NCBI RefSeq assembly: GCF_022808865.1
Contig: NZ_JAKZLB010000001.1
Location: 620,001 to 684,000, forward strand
Direction of reading: 5' to 3'
Length of the DNA stretch: 64,000 bases
Origin: Geothrix oryzisoli
GTDB taxonomy: Bacteria > Acidobacteriota > Holophagae > Holophagales > Holophagaceae
Shown piece by piece: positions 48,434-56,308 of the stretch. The notes below the pieces were generated by a model, which saw nothing but the letters and a program-made list of their open reading frames with translations, searched no databases and was not told the origin of the DNA. A program made the translations under genes and the position numbers. Every line of letters begins with the position of its first letter. Position 1 is the stretch's first letter.

Positions 48434-48817
48434 CTAGAGCTGGCTGGTGCAGTGCTTGCACCGGGTGGCCTTGAGGGGCACCTGCTCCAGGCAGGCCGGG
48501 CATTCCTTGGTGGTGGGGGCGGCGGCTTCCTTCTTCACGAACTTGCCCAGGAACTTGATCAGCACGAGGAAGATCACCAGGGCGATGATCAGGAAGTTCA
48601 CCGTGGCGCCCAGCACCGCGCCGATGCGGAACTTGCCCAGGACCCACTCCTCCCATTTGATGTTGGCGGGGAGCACATAGGTCACCAGGGGCATCACGAT
48701 GCCATCCACAAAGGCCGTGATGATCTTCCCGAAGGCGCCGCCCACGACGACGGCGATGGCCAGATCAACCACGTTGCCTTTCATGATGAAGGCTTTGAAC
48801 TCGTCTTTCATGGACAT
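48434..48817 (-). CDS. mscL: Large-conductance mechanosensitive channel with C-terminal zinc ribbon
   Basis: The 127-residue protein has the MscL core: [39 protein letters not shown], and the second helix [20 protein letters not shown]. It opens under membrane tension to release solutes on hypo-osmotic shock. After the usual [10 protein letters not shown] linker the protein ends in a treble-clef-like CPAC-x10-CKHC motif, which is absent from E. coli MscL. The start is ATG 48817, with GGAGGA five bases upstream. It lies downstream of the ompA-like gene, separated by a terminator. Confidence 0.92.
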   Translation of the reverse strand: MSMKDEFKAFIMKGNVVDLAIAVVVGGAFGKIITAFVDGIVMPLVTYVLPANIKWEEWVLGKFRIGAVLGATVNFLIIALVIFLVLIKFLGKFVKKEAAAPTTKECPACLEQVPLKATRCKHCTSQL

Positions 48818-48837
48818 GGCGATCCTCCGAAAAAGGA

Positions 48838-48870
48838 AGGGGCGGAGGCCCGTGAAAGACCTCCGCCCTT
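48838..48870 (-). terminator. Terminator between the OmpA-like gene and mscL
   Basis: GGGCGGAGG (48840-48848) pairs with CCTCCGCCC (48860-48868) around an 11-base loop. The minus strand continues CCTTCCTTTTTC. It starts 12 bases after the OmpA-like stop. Confidence 0.8.
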
Positions 48871-48881
48871 CAGACGAAAGG

Positions 48882-49970
48882 CTACTTCTTCGGAGCGGAC
48901 TCCACGGTCTCCGTCGTGATCTGGCGAACCTCGGCCTTGCCATCCTTCACCTTCACGTCGATCTCGACGCGGCGATTCTTGGCCTGGCCTTCCTTGGTCT
49001 TGTTGTCGGCGATGGGCTTGTCGGGACCCACGCCCACGGTGGTGACCTTGGCGGCCGGAATGCCGGAATCCACCAGGACCTTGGCCACGGCGTCAGCCCG
49101 GCGCTTGGCCAGGGCCTTGTTCAGGGCCTTGCCGCCCACGGAGGAGGTGTGCCCGCTGACTTCCAGCGAGTAGTCGCCCGGGTAGGCCTTCAACCCGTCA
49201 GCCACCTTGCGGATGGCGGCGGTGGCATCCGGACCCAGCTCAGCCTTGCCATTGGCGAAGTGCAGCACGGCCTCGTCGAGGACGATCTTGGCCGGGGGCG
49301 GCGGCACGGGCTTGACCACCTGCTTGGGGGGTTCGGGAGCCGGCGGCGGAGGCGGCGGCGGGGGAGGAGCCACGGGCTCGGGCTTGGGTTCAGGAGCCGG
49401 CGGCGGCGGGGGCGGCGGCGGAGCGGGCGCGGCCTTCCTGCCGCCGCCCCAGGTGTAGCCCAAGCCCAGGGTGGCCAGGTACTCGGTGCGGGACTTCGGC
49501 AGTTCCACGCGGACCGCTTTGGCGCTCAGGTCCATCATGAAATGTTCAGCCAGCTTGCCCATCACGCCGAAGCCACCGTGATAGTTGAGGCGGGTCGTGG
49601 CATCACCCTTGCCGGAATAAGGAGACTCGACGTTGGTTCCGCCGATGCCCAGGGCCGCGTAGGGGTACCAGTTGTCCGCGCCCGGCCGGAAGTTGAAGAG
49701 CCCAGAAGCGAGCAGATGGGTCTGCTTCGCCGAGCCGATACCGAAGGGGTTCGGATCCGGCTGCAGGTCGTTCTGGAGGGCCCGCAGGTCCAGGCCCCAC
49801 CGGTTGGTGTACCAATGCCCCACGCCAAGGCCGTAGTGCATCTTGTCCTTGAGATGGGCGTCGTTCTCGAAGATGGTCTGACCCAGGTGGCCCATGACCC
49901 AGGCCTGGCCCTCCTGGGCGGACAGGGTAATCGCAGCCCCCGCCAGCAGGAATAGGAGCGTTTTTTTCAT
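48882..49970 (-). CDS. OmpA-like outer-membrane protein
   Basis: The 362-residue protein has a signal peptide ([15 protein letters not shown]) and a predicted eight-strand barrel (about residues 20-180). A striking Pro-rich linker follows (two runs of eight or nine prolines, residues about 185-235), then an OmpA/MotB domain with [12 protein letters not shown] and NRRVEID. It should anchor the outer membrane to peptidoglycan. The DAP-binding Asp of GHTDSxG is replaced: the protein reads GHTSSVG, while the later Arg (KRRADAV) is kept. GGGAGGT lies upstream of ATG 49970. It is terminated separately from mscL. Confidence 0.9.
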   Translation of the reverse strand: MKKTLLFLLAGAAITLSAQEGQAWVMGHLGQTIFENDAHLKDKMHYGLGVGHWYTNRWGLDLRALQNDLQPDPNPFGIGSAKQTHLLASGLFNFRPGADNWYPYAALGIGGTNVESPYSGKGDATTRLNYHGGFGVMGKLAEHFMMDLSAKAVRVELPKSRTEYLATLGLGYTWGGGRKAAPAPPPPPPPPAPEPKPEPVAPPPPPPPPPAPEPPKQVVKPVPPPPAKIVLDEAVLHFANGKAELGPDATAAIRKVADGLKAYPGDYSLEVSGHTSSVGGKALNKALAKRRADAVAKVLVDSGIPAAKVTTVGVGPDKPIADNKTKEGQAKNRRVEIDVKVKDGKAEVRQITTETVESAPKK

Positions 49971-50221
49971 GCTACCTCCCTCGATTGTGATTCACATCAC
50001 GCCACAAACTAGTCCCGAAGCGCACTTTACTTCAACAAAAAATGGGCCTAATTCCTATTTTTGCTGTTTCTAGATCGAATGGATGAGTCCCTGATCCATA
50101 TGAATTAATCGACCATTCAAACACCTAATCCAGGTAGAGATCGGCCAAATCTGCCTTGAATTTCAAGCAGGTCTGAGGGATTGACCTCACGCACTGACTT
50201 CAGGTAGGACCGGAACGGACT
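49971..50221. other. AT-rich non-coding region upstream of the OmpA-like gene
   Basis: This stretch is markedly AT-richer than its neighbours and should hold the OmpA-like promoter and leader. TGTGA-N6-TCACG at 49986-50001 is one mismatch from the CRP half-site pair, but lies only about 16 bases before the start codon. No small gene is seen. Confidence 0.4.
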
Positions 50222-50337
50222 TTCAGGCCTCGGGCGCCACGGTGATGAGCGCCGCCCCCGTCTCCACGGTGGCGCCCTCCTGGACATGTACGGTCTTCAC
50301 GGTCCCCGTGGTGGCGGTCTTCAGTTCGTTCTGCATC
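50222..50337 (-). pseudogene. Duplicated 3' fragment of the biotin carrier gene
   Basis: These 116 bases are identical to 50376-50491, the 3' end of the neighbouring biotin carrier gene, with a 154-base offset and 38 unrelated bases between. The copy begins at the codon of the biotinylated lysine, which here becomes Arg (RMQNEL). It therefore encodes only the last strands of the biotinyl domain and cannot be modified. It looks like a remnant of a recent tandem duplication. Confidence 0.85.
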
Positions 50338-50375
50338 CTCTTGGCATCGCCTGCGGCGATACGCAAGGCCTCCGG

Positions 50376-50491
50376 TTCAGGCCTCGGGCGCCACGGTGAT
50401 GAGCGCCGCCCCCGTCTCCACGGTGGCGCCCTCCTGGACATGTACGGTCTTCACGGTCCCCGTGGTGGCGGTCTTCAGTTCGTTCTGCATC
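50376..50491. repeat. 116-bp direct repeat, intact-gene copy
   Basis: Second copy of the perfect 116-base direct repeat whose other copy is 50222-50337. It covers the last 38 codons and stop of the biotin carrier gene. Confidence 0.9.
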
Positions 50492-50898
50492 TTCATCGCT
50501 TCCATCACAAGGAGGGTCTGGCCTTCCTGGACGGGGTCGCCGGGCTGCACCAGGAGCTTCACGATCTTGCCGGGCATGGGCGACGACAACACGCCCCCCG
50601 AGGCACCCGCGCCGCCGCTTCCCCCCAGCAGCGCCCGCCGGGGGTCCACCAGTGCGAACTCGTAGGCGCCATCATAGAGCATGGCGCGGTAGGCGTGGGC
50701 CTCCGGATCCGACGACTTGGCCTGGTCCAGACGCACTTCCACGGATCGCCCGTCCAGGAGGATCGAGTAGCAACCGGGTTCCAGTTCGAGGATGTCGATG
50801 GGCTGGCTCTGCCCTTCCCAGACCAGCGTCGAAACGCCGTCCTGGTGGAGGAGTTCCACCTCGAGGGAGTCCTTGCCGATGAGCAGGGTGCGTTTCAT
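50377..50898 (-). CDS. Biotin carboxyl carrier protein of an acyl-CoA carboxylase
   Basis: The 173-residue protein has about 90 N-terminal residues of a BT-like docking domain, an Ala/Gly linker and a C-terminal biotinyl domain. The motif VMEAMKMQNE carries the biotinylated Lys136. It shuttles carboxybiotin between the biotin carboxylase encoded just upstream and a carboxyltransferase that is not in this window. The layout fits propionyl-/acetyl-CoA carboxylases with separate alpha chains. The start is ATG 50898 behind GGGAGGA, ten bases after the carboxylase stop. Its 3' end is duplicated downstream. Confidence 0.9.
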   Translation of the reverse strand: MKRTLLIGKDSLEVELLHQDGVSTLVWEGQSQPIDILELEPGCYSILLDGRSVEVRLDQAKSSDPEAHAYRAMLYDGAYEFALVDPRRALLGGSGGAGASGGVLSSPMPGKIVKLLVQPGDPVQEGQTLLVMEAMKMQNELKTATTGTVKTVHVQEGATVETGAALITVAPEA

Positions 50899-50908
50899 CT
50901 GATCCTCC

Positions 50909-52402
50909 CTACAACCGGTTGAACCGGCCCCAATGCTTCCAGGCATCGGGTTTGCCATCGGCACTGGCGGCCGGCTGGGCGGCGCGGCGCTGTTCGGTTT
51001 CGAGTTCCTGCAGCAGGGCGGCGGCCACGGCGAATTTCAGATCGGGGCCCTGCTGCTTCTTCTTCCAGAAGGGCTTGTCGAGCATGCCCGTATGCAGCGC
51101 GCCCTCACGGAAGGGCCCGTGTTCCATCAGGGCCTCATGGAAGGCGATGTTGTGGCGGATGCCCCCGATGCGGTATTCGCCCAGGGCGGCGCGCATGCGC
51201 TCGATGGCCTCCAGGCGCGTGGGCCCCCAGGTGCTCAGCTTGCTGATCATGGGGTCGTAGAACATGGGCACTTCCGCGCCCTCGTAGACGCCGCCGTCGT
51301 CCCGCACGTTCCGCCCGCTGGGCGTGCGCAGGAAGGTGATCTTCCCGGGGCTCGGCATGAAGTTCTTGTCCGGATCCTCGGCGTAGACGCGGCACTCGAT
51401 GGCCCAGCCGTTGAGGGGGATCTCCTCCTGGGTCATGGGCAGCTTCTCGCCCCGGGCGACGAGGATCTGCCACTTCACCAGATCGAGACCCGTGATCCAT
51501 TCCGTGACGGGATGCTCCACCTGCAGGCGGGTGTTCAATTCCAGGAAATAGAAGTTGCGATCGGCGTCCGCCAGGAACTCCACGGTTCCCGCGCCCACAT
51601 AGTCCACGGCCTTGGCCACCTTCAGGGCCGCTTCGCCCATGGCCCTGCGCATCTCCGGCGTCACGTGGGGGCTGGGGGCCTCCTCGATCACCTTCTGGTG
51701 GCGGCGCTGCACGGAGCACTCCCGCTCGTGCAGATAGACATGGTTGCCGTGGGTATCCCCGAAAATCTGGATCTCGATGTGGCGCGGCTGGACGATGGCC
51801 TTCTCCACATACACGCTGTCGTCGCCGAAGGAGGACAGGGCCTCGCCCCGGGCCCGGGCCAGGGAGGAGGTGAACTCCTCGGCCTTGTGCACCAGGCGCA
51901 TGCCCTTGCCGCCGCCGCCCATGGCGGCTTTGAGCATCACCGGGAAGCCGATCTTCTGGGAAGCCACGAGCAGCTCCTCGTCGGCCATGGTTTCCTGGAT
52001 GCCCGGCACCACGGGGCAGCCCGCTTGAAGGGCGACGACCCGGGCGGCGGTCTTGGAGCCCATGCTCTCGATGGATTCGGGGCGCGGCCCGATGAAGGTG
52101 ATGCCCGCGGCCGCGAAAGCCCGCGCCGCTTCGGCGTTCTCGGAGAGGAACCCGTAGCCCGGATGCACCGCGTCGGCCCCGCTGCGCTTGCAGACATCCA
52201 GGATCTTCTCGAGCACCAGGTAGCTCTCCCGGGCGGCAGCAGGGCCGATGCAGTAGGCTTCGTCGGCCATGCGGACGTGCAGCGCCCCGCGATCGGCCTC
52301 GGAGTACACCGCCACCGTGGGGATGCCCATCTCGCGGCAGGTCCGGATGACCCGTACGGCGATTTCCCCACGGTTCGCAATCAGGATCTTGGTCACGGTC
52401 AT
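50909..52402 (-). CDS. accC: Biotin carboxylase subunit
   Basis: The 497-residue protein carries the biotin carboxylase motifs: ILIANRGEIAVRVIRT, HPGYGFLSENA, the ATP-grasp glycine loop AAMGGGGKGMR, HERECSVQRRHQKVIEEAPS and FLELNTRLQVEHPVTE. It carboxylates biotin using ATP and bicarbonate. An extra 50-residue helical tail beyond the AccC core may contact the carrier. GAGGT precedes ATG 52402. The partner carrier follows ten bases later. It may belong to an acetyl-, propionyl- or other acyl-CoA carboxylase; the carboxyltransferase would decide. Confidence 0.93.
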   Translation of the reverse strand: MTVTKILIANRGEIAVRVIRTCREMGIPTVAVYSEADRGALHVRMADEAYCIGPAAARESYLVLEKILDVCKRSGADAVHPGYGFLSENAEAARAFAAAGITFIGPRPESIESMGSKTAARVVALQAGCPVVPGIQETMADEELLVASQKIGFPVMLKAAMGGGGKGMRLVHKAEEFTSSLARARGEALSSFGDDSVYVEKAIVQPRHIEIQIFGDTHGNHVYLHERECSVQRRHQKVIEEAPSPHVTPEMRRAMGEAALKVAKAVDYVGAGTVEFLADADRNFYFLELNTRLQVEHPVTEWITGLDLVKWQILVARGEKLPMTQEEIPLNGWAIECRVYAEDPDKNFMPSPGKITFLRTPSGRNVRDDGGVYEGAEVPMFYDPMISKLSTWGPTRLEAIERMRAALGEYRIGGIRHNIAFHEALMEHGPFREGALHTGMLDKPFWKKKQQGPDLKFAVAAALLQELETEQRRAAQPAASADGKPDAWKHWGRFNRL

Positions 52403-52423
52403 GGTTGGACCTCGTCTTCGGGC

Positions 52424-52879
52424 ATGATGGATGGCGTGCGATCCCTCAGACTAGCAAACCCGCTGCTCGCCATCACGCTCAGCTTCCTGGCAGTCCACTG
52501 CGGGCGGAAGGGCGATCCGGTCCCGCGGCCCCGGGCAGCGGCCCAGGCCATGGAGGCCCGACTGGAGGGCTTGCGGAAAATCCGGCTCGTGCTGCCGTCT
52601 GCGGACGTGAACGGCACCCCCCTGGCCGGAGTCGAGTCCCTGCGGGTGCTCTACCTGCCGCTGGGTCTCACCAAACCCACCGCCGAGGAGGTCTTCGGCC
52701 GCGGCGAAGTCGTGCTGGAGCGCCGGCGCCCGGACCTGCCGGGGCCTGGGGAGGCCCTCGTCCTGGATCTGAAGTCCCTGCGTCGCCCCCCGGGCTGGAT
52801 CGTCATCGTGGCCGTGCGCCTGGGCGAGGTGCCCGGACGCCCCAGCGAGGTCCTGCCCTGGATGGATCCGGCGCTCTGA
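52424..52879 (+). CDS. Putative exported or lipid-anchored protein of unknown function
   Basis: The protein (about 151 residues) has an N-terminal hydrophobic stretch, NPLLAITLSFLAVHC, ending in a Cys followed by GRKGDP. This resembles a lipobox, but His at -1 is atypical. The remainder has no recognised domain; VESLRVLYLPLGL and WIVIVAVRLG suggest a beta-rich fibronectin-like fold. The start is uncertain among ATG 52424, ATG 52427 and GTG 52436; no clear ribosome site is seen. It ends six bases before the convergent coaBC stop. Confidence 0.55.
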   Translation: MMDGVRSLRLANPLLAITLSFLAVHCGRKGDPVPRPRAAAQAMEARLEGLRKIRLVLPSADVNGTPLAGVESLRVLYLPLGLTKPTAEEVFGRGEVVLERRRPDLPGPGEALVLDLKSLRRPPGWIVIVAVRLGEVPGRPSEVLPWMDPAL

Positions 52880-52885
52880 GGAAGG

Positions 52886-54094
52886 CTAGCGGCCGGACTC
52901 CCGGGTTTCGAGCTGGCGGCTCCACCACTGCACGACGGCCCGGGCCAGTGCGTCCTTGTCCAGGGGGCCGATGGGGGCCAGAGGCCCCTGGGCCGTGACC
53001 GGCGTCAGCGTGTTGGCCTGGGCTCCGAAGGCCCGTCCACCCTGGATGTCGTTCACCAGCACCGCATCCAGGCCCTTCTTCTGGAGCTTGGCCGCGGCAT
53101 GGGCCAGGTGGTTCTCGCTTTCGGCGGCGAAGCCCAGGAGCCACTGGCCGGGACGCTTGGCCGCGGCCAGGGTGGCGAGGATGTCCGGGGTGCGGACCAG
53201 GACCAGGGTCTCCGGCCCCTCGCCCTTCTTCACCTTCTCGGCGGCGAGGGTTTCGGGCCGCTGGTCGGCCACGGCCGCCGCCCCCACCAGCCCATCCGCC
53301 TGGGGCCAACGGGCTTCGCAGGCCGCCAGCATCTCCTGAGCGCTGCGGACGCGGACCGTCTCCACTCCCCAGGGCGCCGGCAGATCGCCACCCAGCACGA
53401 GCTGCACCTGGGCGCCGACATCCCGGAAGGCCCTGGCCAGCTCGATGCCCATGGCGCCGGTGCTCCGGTTGGTGAGGGTGCGGACGGGATCCAGATCCTC
53501 CCGGGTGGGCCCGGAGGTGATGAGAACCCGCCGTCCGGCCAGGCTGCGGGACTTGGGCGTGCCGCACAGCAGGATGGCTTCGGCGATGGCTGCGACCTCG
53601 GCCAGCTTGCCCGAGCCCTCCTCCCCGCAGGCCAGGACGCCCTCGCCGGGTTCGACCACGGCGTGGCCGAAGCTGCGCAGCCGGGCCAGGTTGGCCTGCA
53701 CGGCGGGATGCTCCCACATGCCGGTGTTCATGGCCGGGGCCCAGAGGATCGGCGCCCGGGTGGCCAGCAGCACCGTGCTGAGCAGGTCCGAGGCCAGGCC
53801 GTTGGCTGCCTTCCCGATGATGTTGGCCGTCGCGGGCACCACGGCCACCAGCTCCGCCCACCGGGCCAGGTCGATGTGTTCGATGTTGGGGTTGGCGCGC
53901 CACTCGCCCTGGTCCGGATTGGCCCCGAAGCAGGGCTCGCCCGTGAGGCTTCTGAGCGTCAGAGGCGTGATGAAACGGGCGCCCGCCTCGGTGAGGATGC
54001 AGCGGACCCGGTGGCCCTGGTTGGTCAGCAACCGAGCCAGATCAGCGGACTTGTAGGCGGCGATGCCGCCGGTGATGCCGAGGATGATCTGCAT
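52886..54094 (-). CDS. coaBC: Bifunctional phosphopantothenoylcysteine synthetase/decarboxylase
   Basis: The 402-residue protein has an N-terminal CoaC flavoprotein domain (GITGGIAAYKSADL, PATANIIGKAANGLASD, PAMNTGMW, and the catalytic-Cys loop LACGEEGSGK). A C-terminal CoaB domain follows (VLITSGPTREDLDPVRTLTNRSTG, AAAVADQRP, and GFAAESEN). It makes 4'-phosphopantetheine in CoA biosynthesis. The start is ATG 54094, with AGGAG eight bases upstream. The frame stays open far upstream through the divergent neighbours but is not coding there. It is divergent from rpoZ, its usual genomic neighbour. Confidence 0.95.
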   Translation of the reverse strand: MQIILGITGGIAAYKSADLARLLTNQGHRVRCILTEAGARFITPLTLRSLTGEPCFGANPDQGEWRANPNIEHIDLARWAELVAVVPATANIIGKAANGLASDLLSTVLLATRAPILWAPAMNTGMWEHPAVQANLARLRSFGHAVVEPGEGVLACGEEGSGKLAEVAAIAEAILLCGTPKSRSLAGRRVLITSGPTREDLDPVRTLTNRSTGAMGIELARAFRDVGAQVQLVLGGDLPAPWGVETVRVRSAQEMLAACEARWPQADGLVGAAAVADQRPETLAAEKVKKGEGPETLVLVRTPDILATLAAAKRPGQWLLGFAAESENHLAHAAAKLQKKGLDAVLVNDIQGGRAFGAQANTLTPVTAQGPLAPIGPLDKDALARAVVQWWSRQLETRESGR

Positions 54095-54133
54095 CGGGGA
54101 GACTCCTGGAGCCCCCATCCTACTCCAGCCGCA

Positions 54134-54162
54134 TTGATTGAATGGCTGACCGGTGTTATGCT
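54134..54162 (+). promoter_or_regulatory. Sigma-70-type promoter of rpoZ
   Basis: TTGATT (54134-54139) and TATGCT (54157-54162) are separated by 17 bases, in the short divergent gap after coaBC. The predicted start would leave a leader of about 12 bases containing CGGAG. Confidence 0.55.
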
Positions 54163-54181
54163 TCCTGGTTCGGAGTGGCCC

Positions 54182-54466
54182 ATGACCCAGCGCACCATCG
54201 TCCGTGTCCCGGAAGAAATCGCCAACAAGTACCGCTTCGTCGTCGTGGCGGGCAAGCGCTGCGACCAGCTCCAGCGCGGTGCCTTCCCCAAGGTCGAGGT
54301 GGTCGTGCCCGTGAACAAGCATGGCCAGGCCCAGGATGCCCCCAAGCTCGCCTCCTTCTGGGGCCAGGTCGCCATGGCCGAGGTCGAGGAGAACCGCATC
54401 GCCTTCGAGGAGGCTGAGATCATCACCATCGAAGATACGACGGTCGTGCCCATCTCCGGCGAGTGA
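54182..54466 (+). CDS. rpoZ: RNA polymerase omega subunit
   Basis: The 94-residue protein has the omega signature KYRFVVVAGKRCDQLQRGA, followed by a divergent acidic C-terminal half (AEVEENRIAFEEAEI). Omega helps fold and assemble the beta-prime subunit. The neighbourhood with coaBC supports the call, as rpoZ-coaBC adjacency is common. CGGAG lies seven bases before the ATG. A good terminator follows, so it is monocistronic. Confidence 0.82.
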   Translation: MTQRTIVRVPEEIANKYRFVVVAGKRCDQLQRGAFPKVEVVVPVNKHGQAQDAPKLASFWGQVAMAEVEENRIAFEEAEIITIEDTTVVPISGE

Positions 54467-54485
54467 GGCCGGAAGCCCCATGAAA

Positions 54486-54508
54486 GCCCCCGAACCCGGG
54501 GGCTTTTT
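54486..54508 (+). terminator. Rho-independent terminator after rpoZ
   Basis: GCCCCCG (54486-54492) pairs with CGGGGGC (54497-54503), loop AACC, followed by TTTTT at 54504-54508. The flanking AAA extends the stem. Confidence 0.92.
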
Positions 54509-54514
54509 CATGCC

Positions 54515-54592
54515 TTGAAGAAAATTCCACACCCGATGAAATAAGGCTTGCCGAACCCGGGAAGGGATCCCATGATTCAACATCTGTTGAAT
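54515..54592 (+). promoter_or_regulatory. Promoter and palindromic operator of the TetR-efflux unit
   Basis: ATTCAACA-TC-TGTTGAAT at 54575-54592 is a perfect 8+8 palindrome with a two-base centre, the form bound by TetR dimers. It lies between a weak promoter, TTGAAG (54515-54520) with TGAAAT 16 bases later, and the TetR start at 54602. Binding would block transcription of the regulator and the codirectional efflux genes. Confidence 0.6.
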
Positions 54593-54601
54593 TGGAGTCC
54601 C

Positions 54602-55279
54602 ATGCCCGCTCCCGCCCGCCCCCGCGGCCCCAAGCCCACCCGGATGGATCCCGACCAGATTTTGGATGCGGCCCTGGCTGTTTTCGCCCGGGAGGGCCTC
54701 CACGCAGCCAGCCTGCGGGCCATCGCCCGGCAGGCCGGCTGCGATCCGGCCCTGATCTACTACCACTTCGACAGCAAGGAGGCCATGTTCGCGGCCCTGC
54801 TCGCGCGACGGTTCCCGCCGATCCGCCAGGAACTGGGTCGGCTGGCGGAGGAGACCGGCGAGCGGCCGACCGCCCTGCGGCTCTGGGAGGCCATCCGCAT
54901 CCTCCACCGCCATCTGAAGGACGACCCCGGCATCCGCTCCCTCATCCGGGGGGAGATCGTCCGCGGCGCCGAAGGCCTGAGCGACCTGATCAAGGAGCAG
55001 ATCCGCCCCATCGCCCTGTCCATCCGGCAGCTTCTCGCAGAGGGCGTGGCGCGGGGTGACCTCCGGGCCGAGGTCCAACCCTCCCTGACCACCTTTTTCC
55101 TCGTGCGCATGGAACTGGAGATCCTCGACCTCGTGCCCACGGTGCTGCCCCGCGTCCTGGATCTGCCGCCCGGTGATGCCGTCGCGAACGGCCTCGCCAC
55201 GTGGTTCGACCTCTACTGGCGGGGCATCGCCCGCGATCCCTCCATGCCCCTGCCGCCCCTGCCCCGCCTTGATGCCTGA
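54602..55279 (+). CDS. TetR-family transcriptional regulator
   Basis: The 225-residue protein has an N-terminal TetR helix-turn-helix (ILDAALAVFAREGLHAASLRAI, then RQAGCDPALIYYHFDSKEAMF) and a helical ligand domain with a CecR-like length. I prefer ATG 54602, preceded by GGAG, over in-frame ATGs at 54572 and 54548. With the earlier starts the palindromic operator would fall inside the coding sequence. It precedes a five-gene adaptor/ABC operon by 36 bases and is its probable local repressor. Inducer unknown. Confidence 0.88.
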   Translation: MPAPARPRGPKPTRMDPDQILDAALAVFAREGLHAASLRAIARQAGCDPALIYYHFDSKEAMFAALLARRFPPIRQELGRLAEETGERPTALRLWEAIRILHRHLKDDPGIRSLIRGEIVRGAEGLSDLIKEQIRPIALSIRQLLAEGVARGDLRAEVQPSLTTFFLVRMELEILDLVPTVLPRVLDLPPGDAVANGLATWFDLYWRGIARDPSMPLPPLPRLDA

Positions 55280-55315
55280 ACCCAGGACTTGACCCGTGCC
55301 GTTGGAGATCCGCCC

Positions 55316-56308
55316 ATGACCAGACCCAGTCGATCCGTTCCCATCCTTCAGGTGGCCGCCTGCATCGGGGCGGCGATCCTGGCCATCTCGTGCCGGCAGC
55401 GGCCGGAGAACCACCTCAAGCTCTCCGGGAACATCGAAGTGATCCAGGTGGAGGCCAGCTTCCGGGTGGCCGGGAAAGTGCTCGAACGCCCAGTGGACGA
55501 GGGCCAGGTGGTCCGGGCCGGACAGCTCATCGCCCGGCTGGATGCCCAGGACCTGGAGCAGCAAGTGGCCATGCGCCAGGCCGATGCCGCCACCGCCAAA
55601 GCCGCCCTGGACGCCGCGCTGGCCGGGTCGCGCCAGGAGGAGGTCGAAGCCTCCAGGGCCGCCCTGGAGCAGGCCCAGGCCGATCTCCGCCGGCTGGAGC
55701 CCGACGAGGCCCGGCTGCGCGACCTCCAGCAGAAGGGCATCCTCTCGGTGCGCGACTACGAAGCCAGCCGGGCCGCCCTCGAGGCCGCCCGCGGCAAGGT
55801 CCGGCAGGCCGACCAGCAGTTCACCCTCGTGCGGAAGGGGCCCCGAAAGGAGGACATCGACCAGGCCCGGGCCCGCTTCGACCAGGCCCAGCAGGCCCTC
55901 GCGCTGGCCCGGACCCAGCTGGGCTACGCCACCCTCACCGCCCCGAGTGCCGGCGTGATCCTCTCCAAGAACGTCGAGTCCATGGAGTTCGTCTCCCCCG
56001 GCACGGCCGTGGTGACCATGGCCGACCTGGGCCAGGTGTGGCTGCGGGCCTACGTCGAAGAGTCGGACCTGGGCCGCGTGAAGGTGGGCCAGAAGGCCTT
56101 CGTCACCACGGATTCCTTCCCGGGAAAGCGCTACGAGGGCCGGGTGGCCTTCATCGCCTCCGAAGCGGAGTTCACGCCGAAGAGTGTCCAGACCAGCAAG
56201 GAGCGCACGAAGCTGGTCTACCGCATCAAGATCGATATCCCCAACCCGGCGATGGAGCTGAAGCCCGGCATGCCCGTGGATGCCGACATCGTCCTGGGCG
56301 GCCAATGA
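55316..56308 (+). CDS. HlyD/YbhG-like periplasmic adaptor
   Basis: The 330-residue membrane fusion protein begins with a hydrophobic segment ending ILAISC, a likely lipoprotein signal. The split lipoyl domain follows (VAGKVLERPVDEGQVVRAGQLIARLD and TLTAPSAGVILSKNVE) around a long coiled coil rich in Gln/Arg/Glu, then a beta-barrel domain. GGAG lies eight bases before ATG 55316. The gene order adaptor-ATPase-ATPase-permease-permease matches the YbhGFSR export system. It overlaps the first ATPase gene by four bases. Confidence 0.88.
   Translation: MTRPSRSVPILQVAACIGAAILAISCRQRPENHLKLSGNIEVIQVEASFRVAGKVLERPVDEGQVVRAGQLIARLDAQDLEQQVAMRQADAATAKAALDAALAGSRQEEVEASRAALEQAQADLRRLEPDEARLRDLQQKGILSVRDYEASRAALEAARGKVRQADQQFTLVRKGPRKEDIDQARARFDQAQQALALARTQLGYATLTAPSAGVILSKNVESMEFVSPGTAVVTMADLGQVWLRAYVEESDLGRVKVGQKAFVTTDSFPGKRYEGRVAFIASEAEFTPKSVQTSKERTKLVYRIKIDIPNPAMELKPGMPVDADIVLGGQ

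Noticed and set aside
49986..50001. CRP-like TGTGA-N6-TCACG site
   Set aside because: It is one mismatch from a CRP site but lies about 16 bases before the OmpA-like start, inside the leader and next to the ribosome site. A single such match in an AT-rich gap is weak evidence.
50223..50441. A 72-codon open frame with a biotinyl-domain tail
   Set aside because: It is created by the 116-bp duplication, lacks the biotinylated lysine and a ribosome site, and overlaps the intact carrier gene.
54095..56305. Upstream extension of the coaBC frame
   Set aside because: The frame stays open for 700 codons upstream but is antisense to rpoZ, the TetR gene and the adaptor. The CoaC domain begins exactly at ATG 54094 with a ribosome site.
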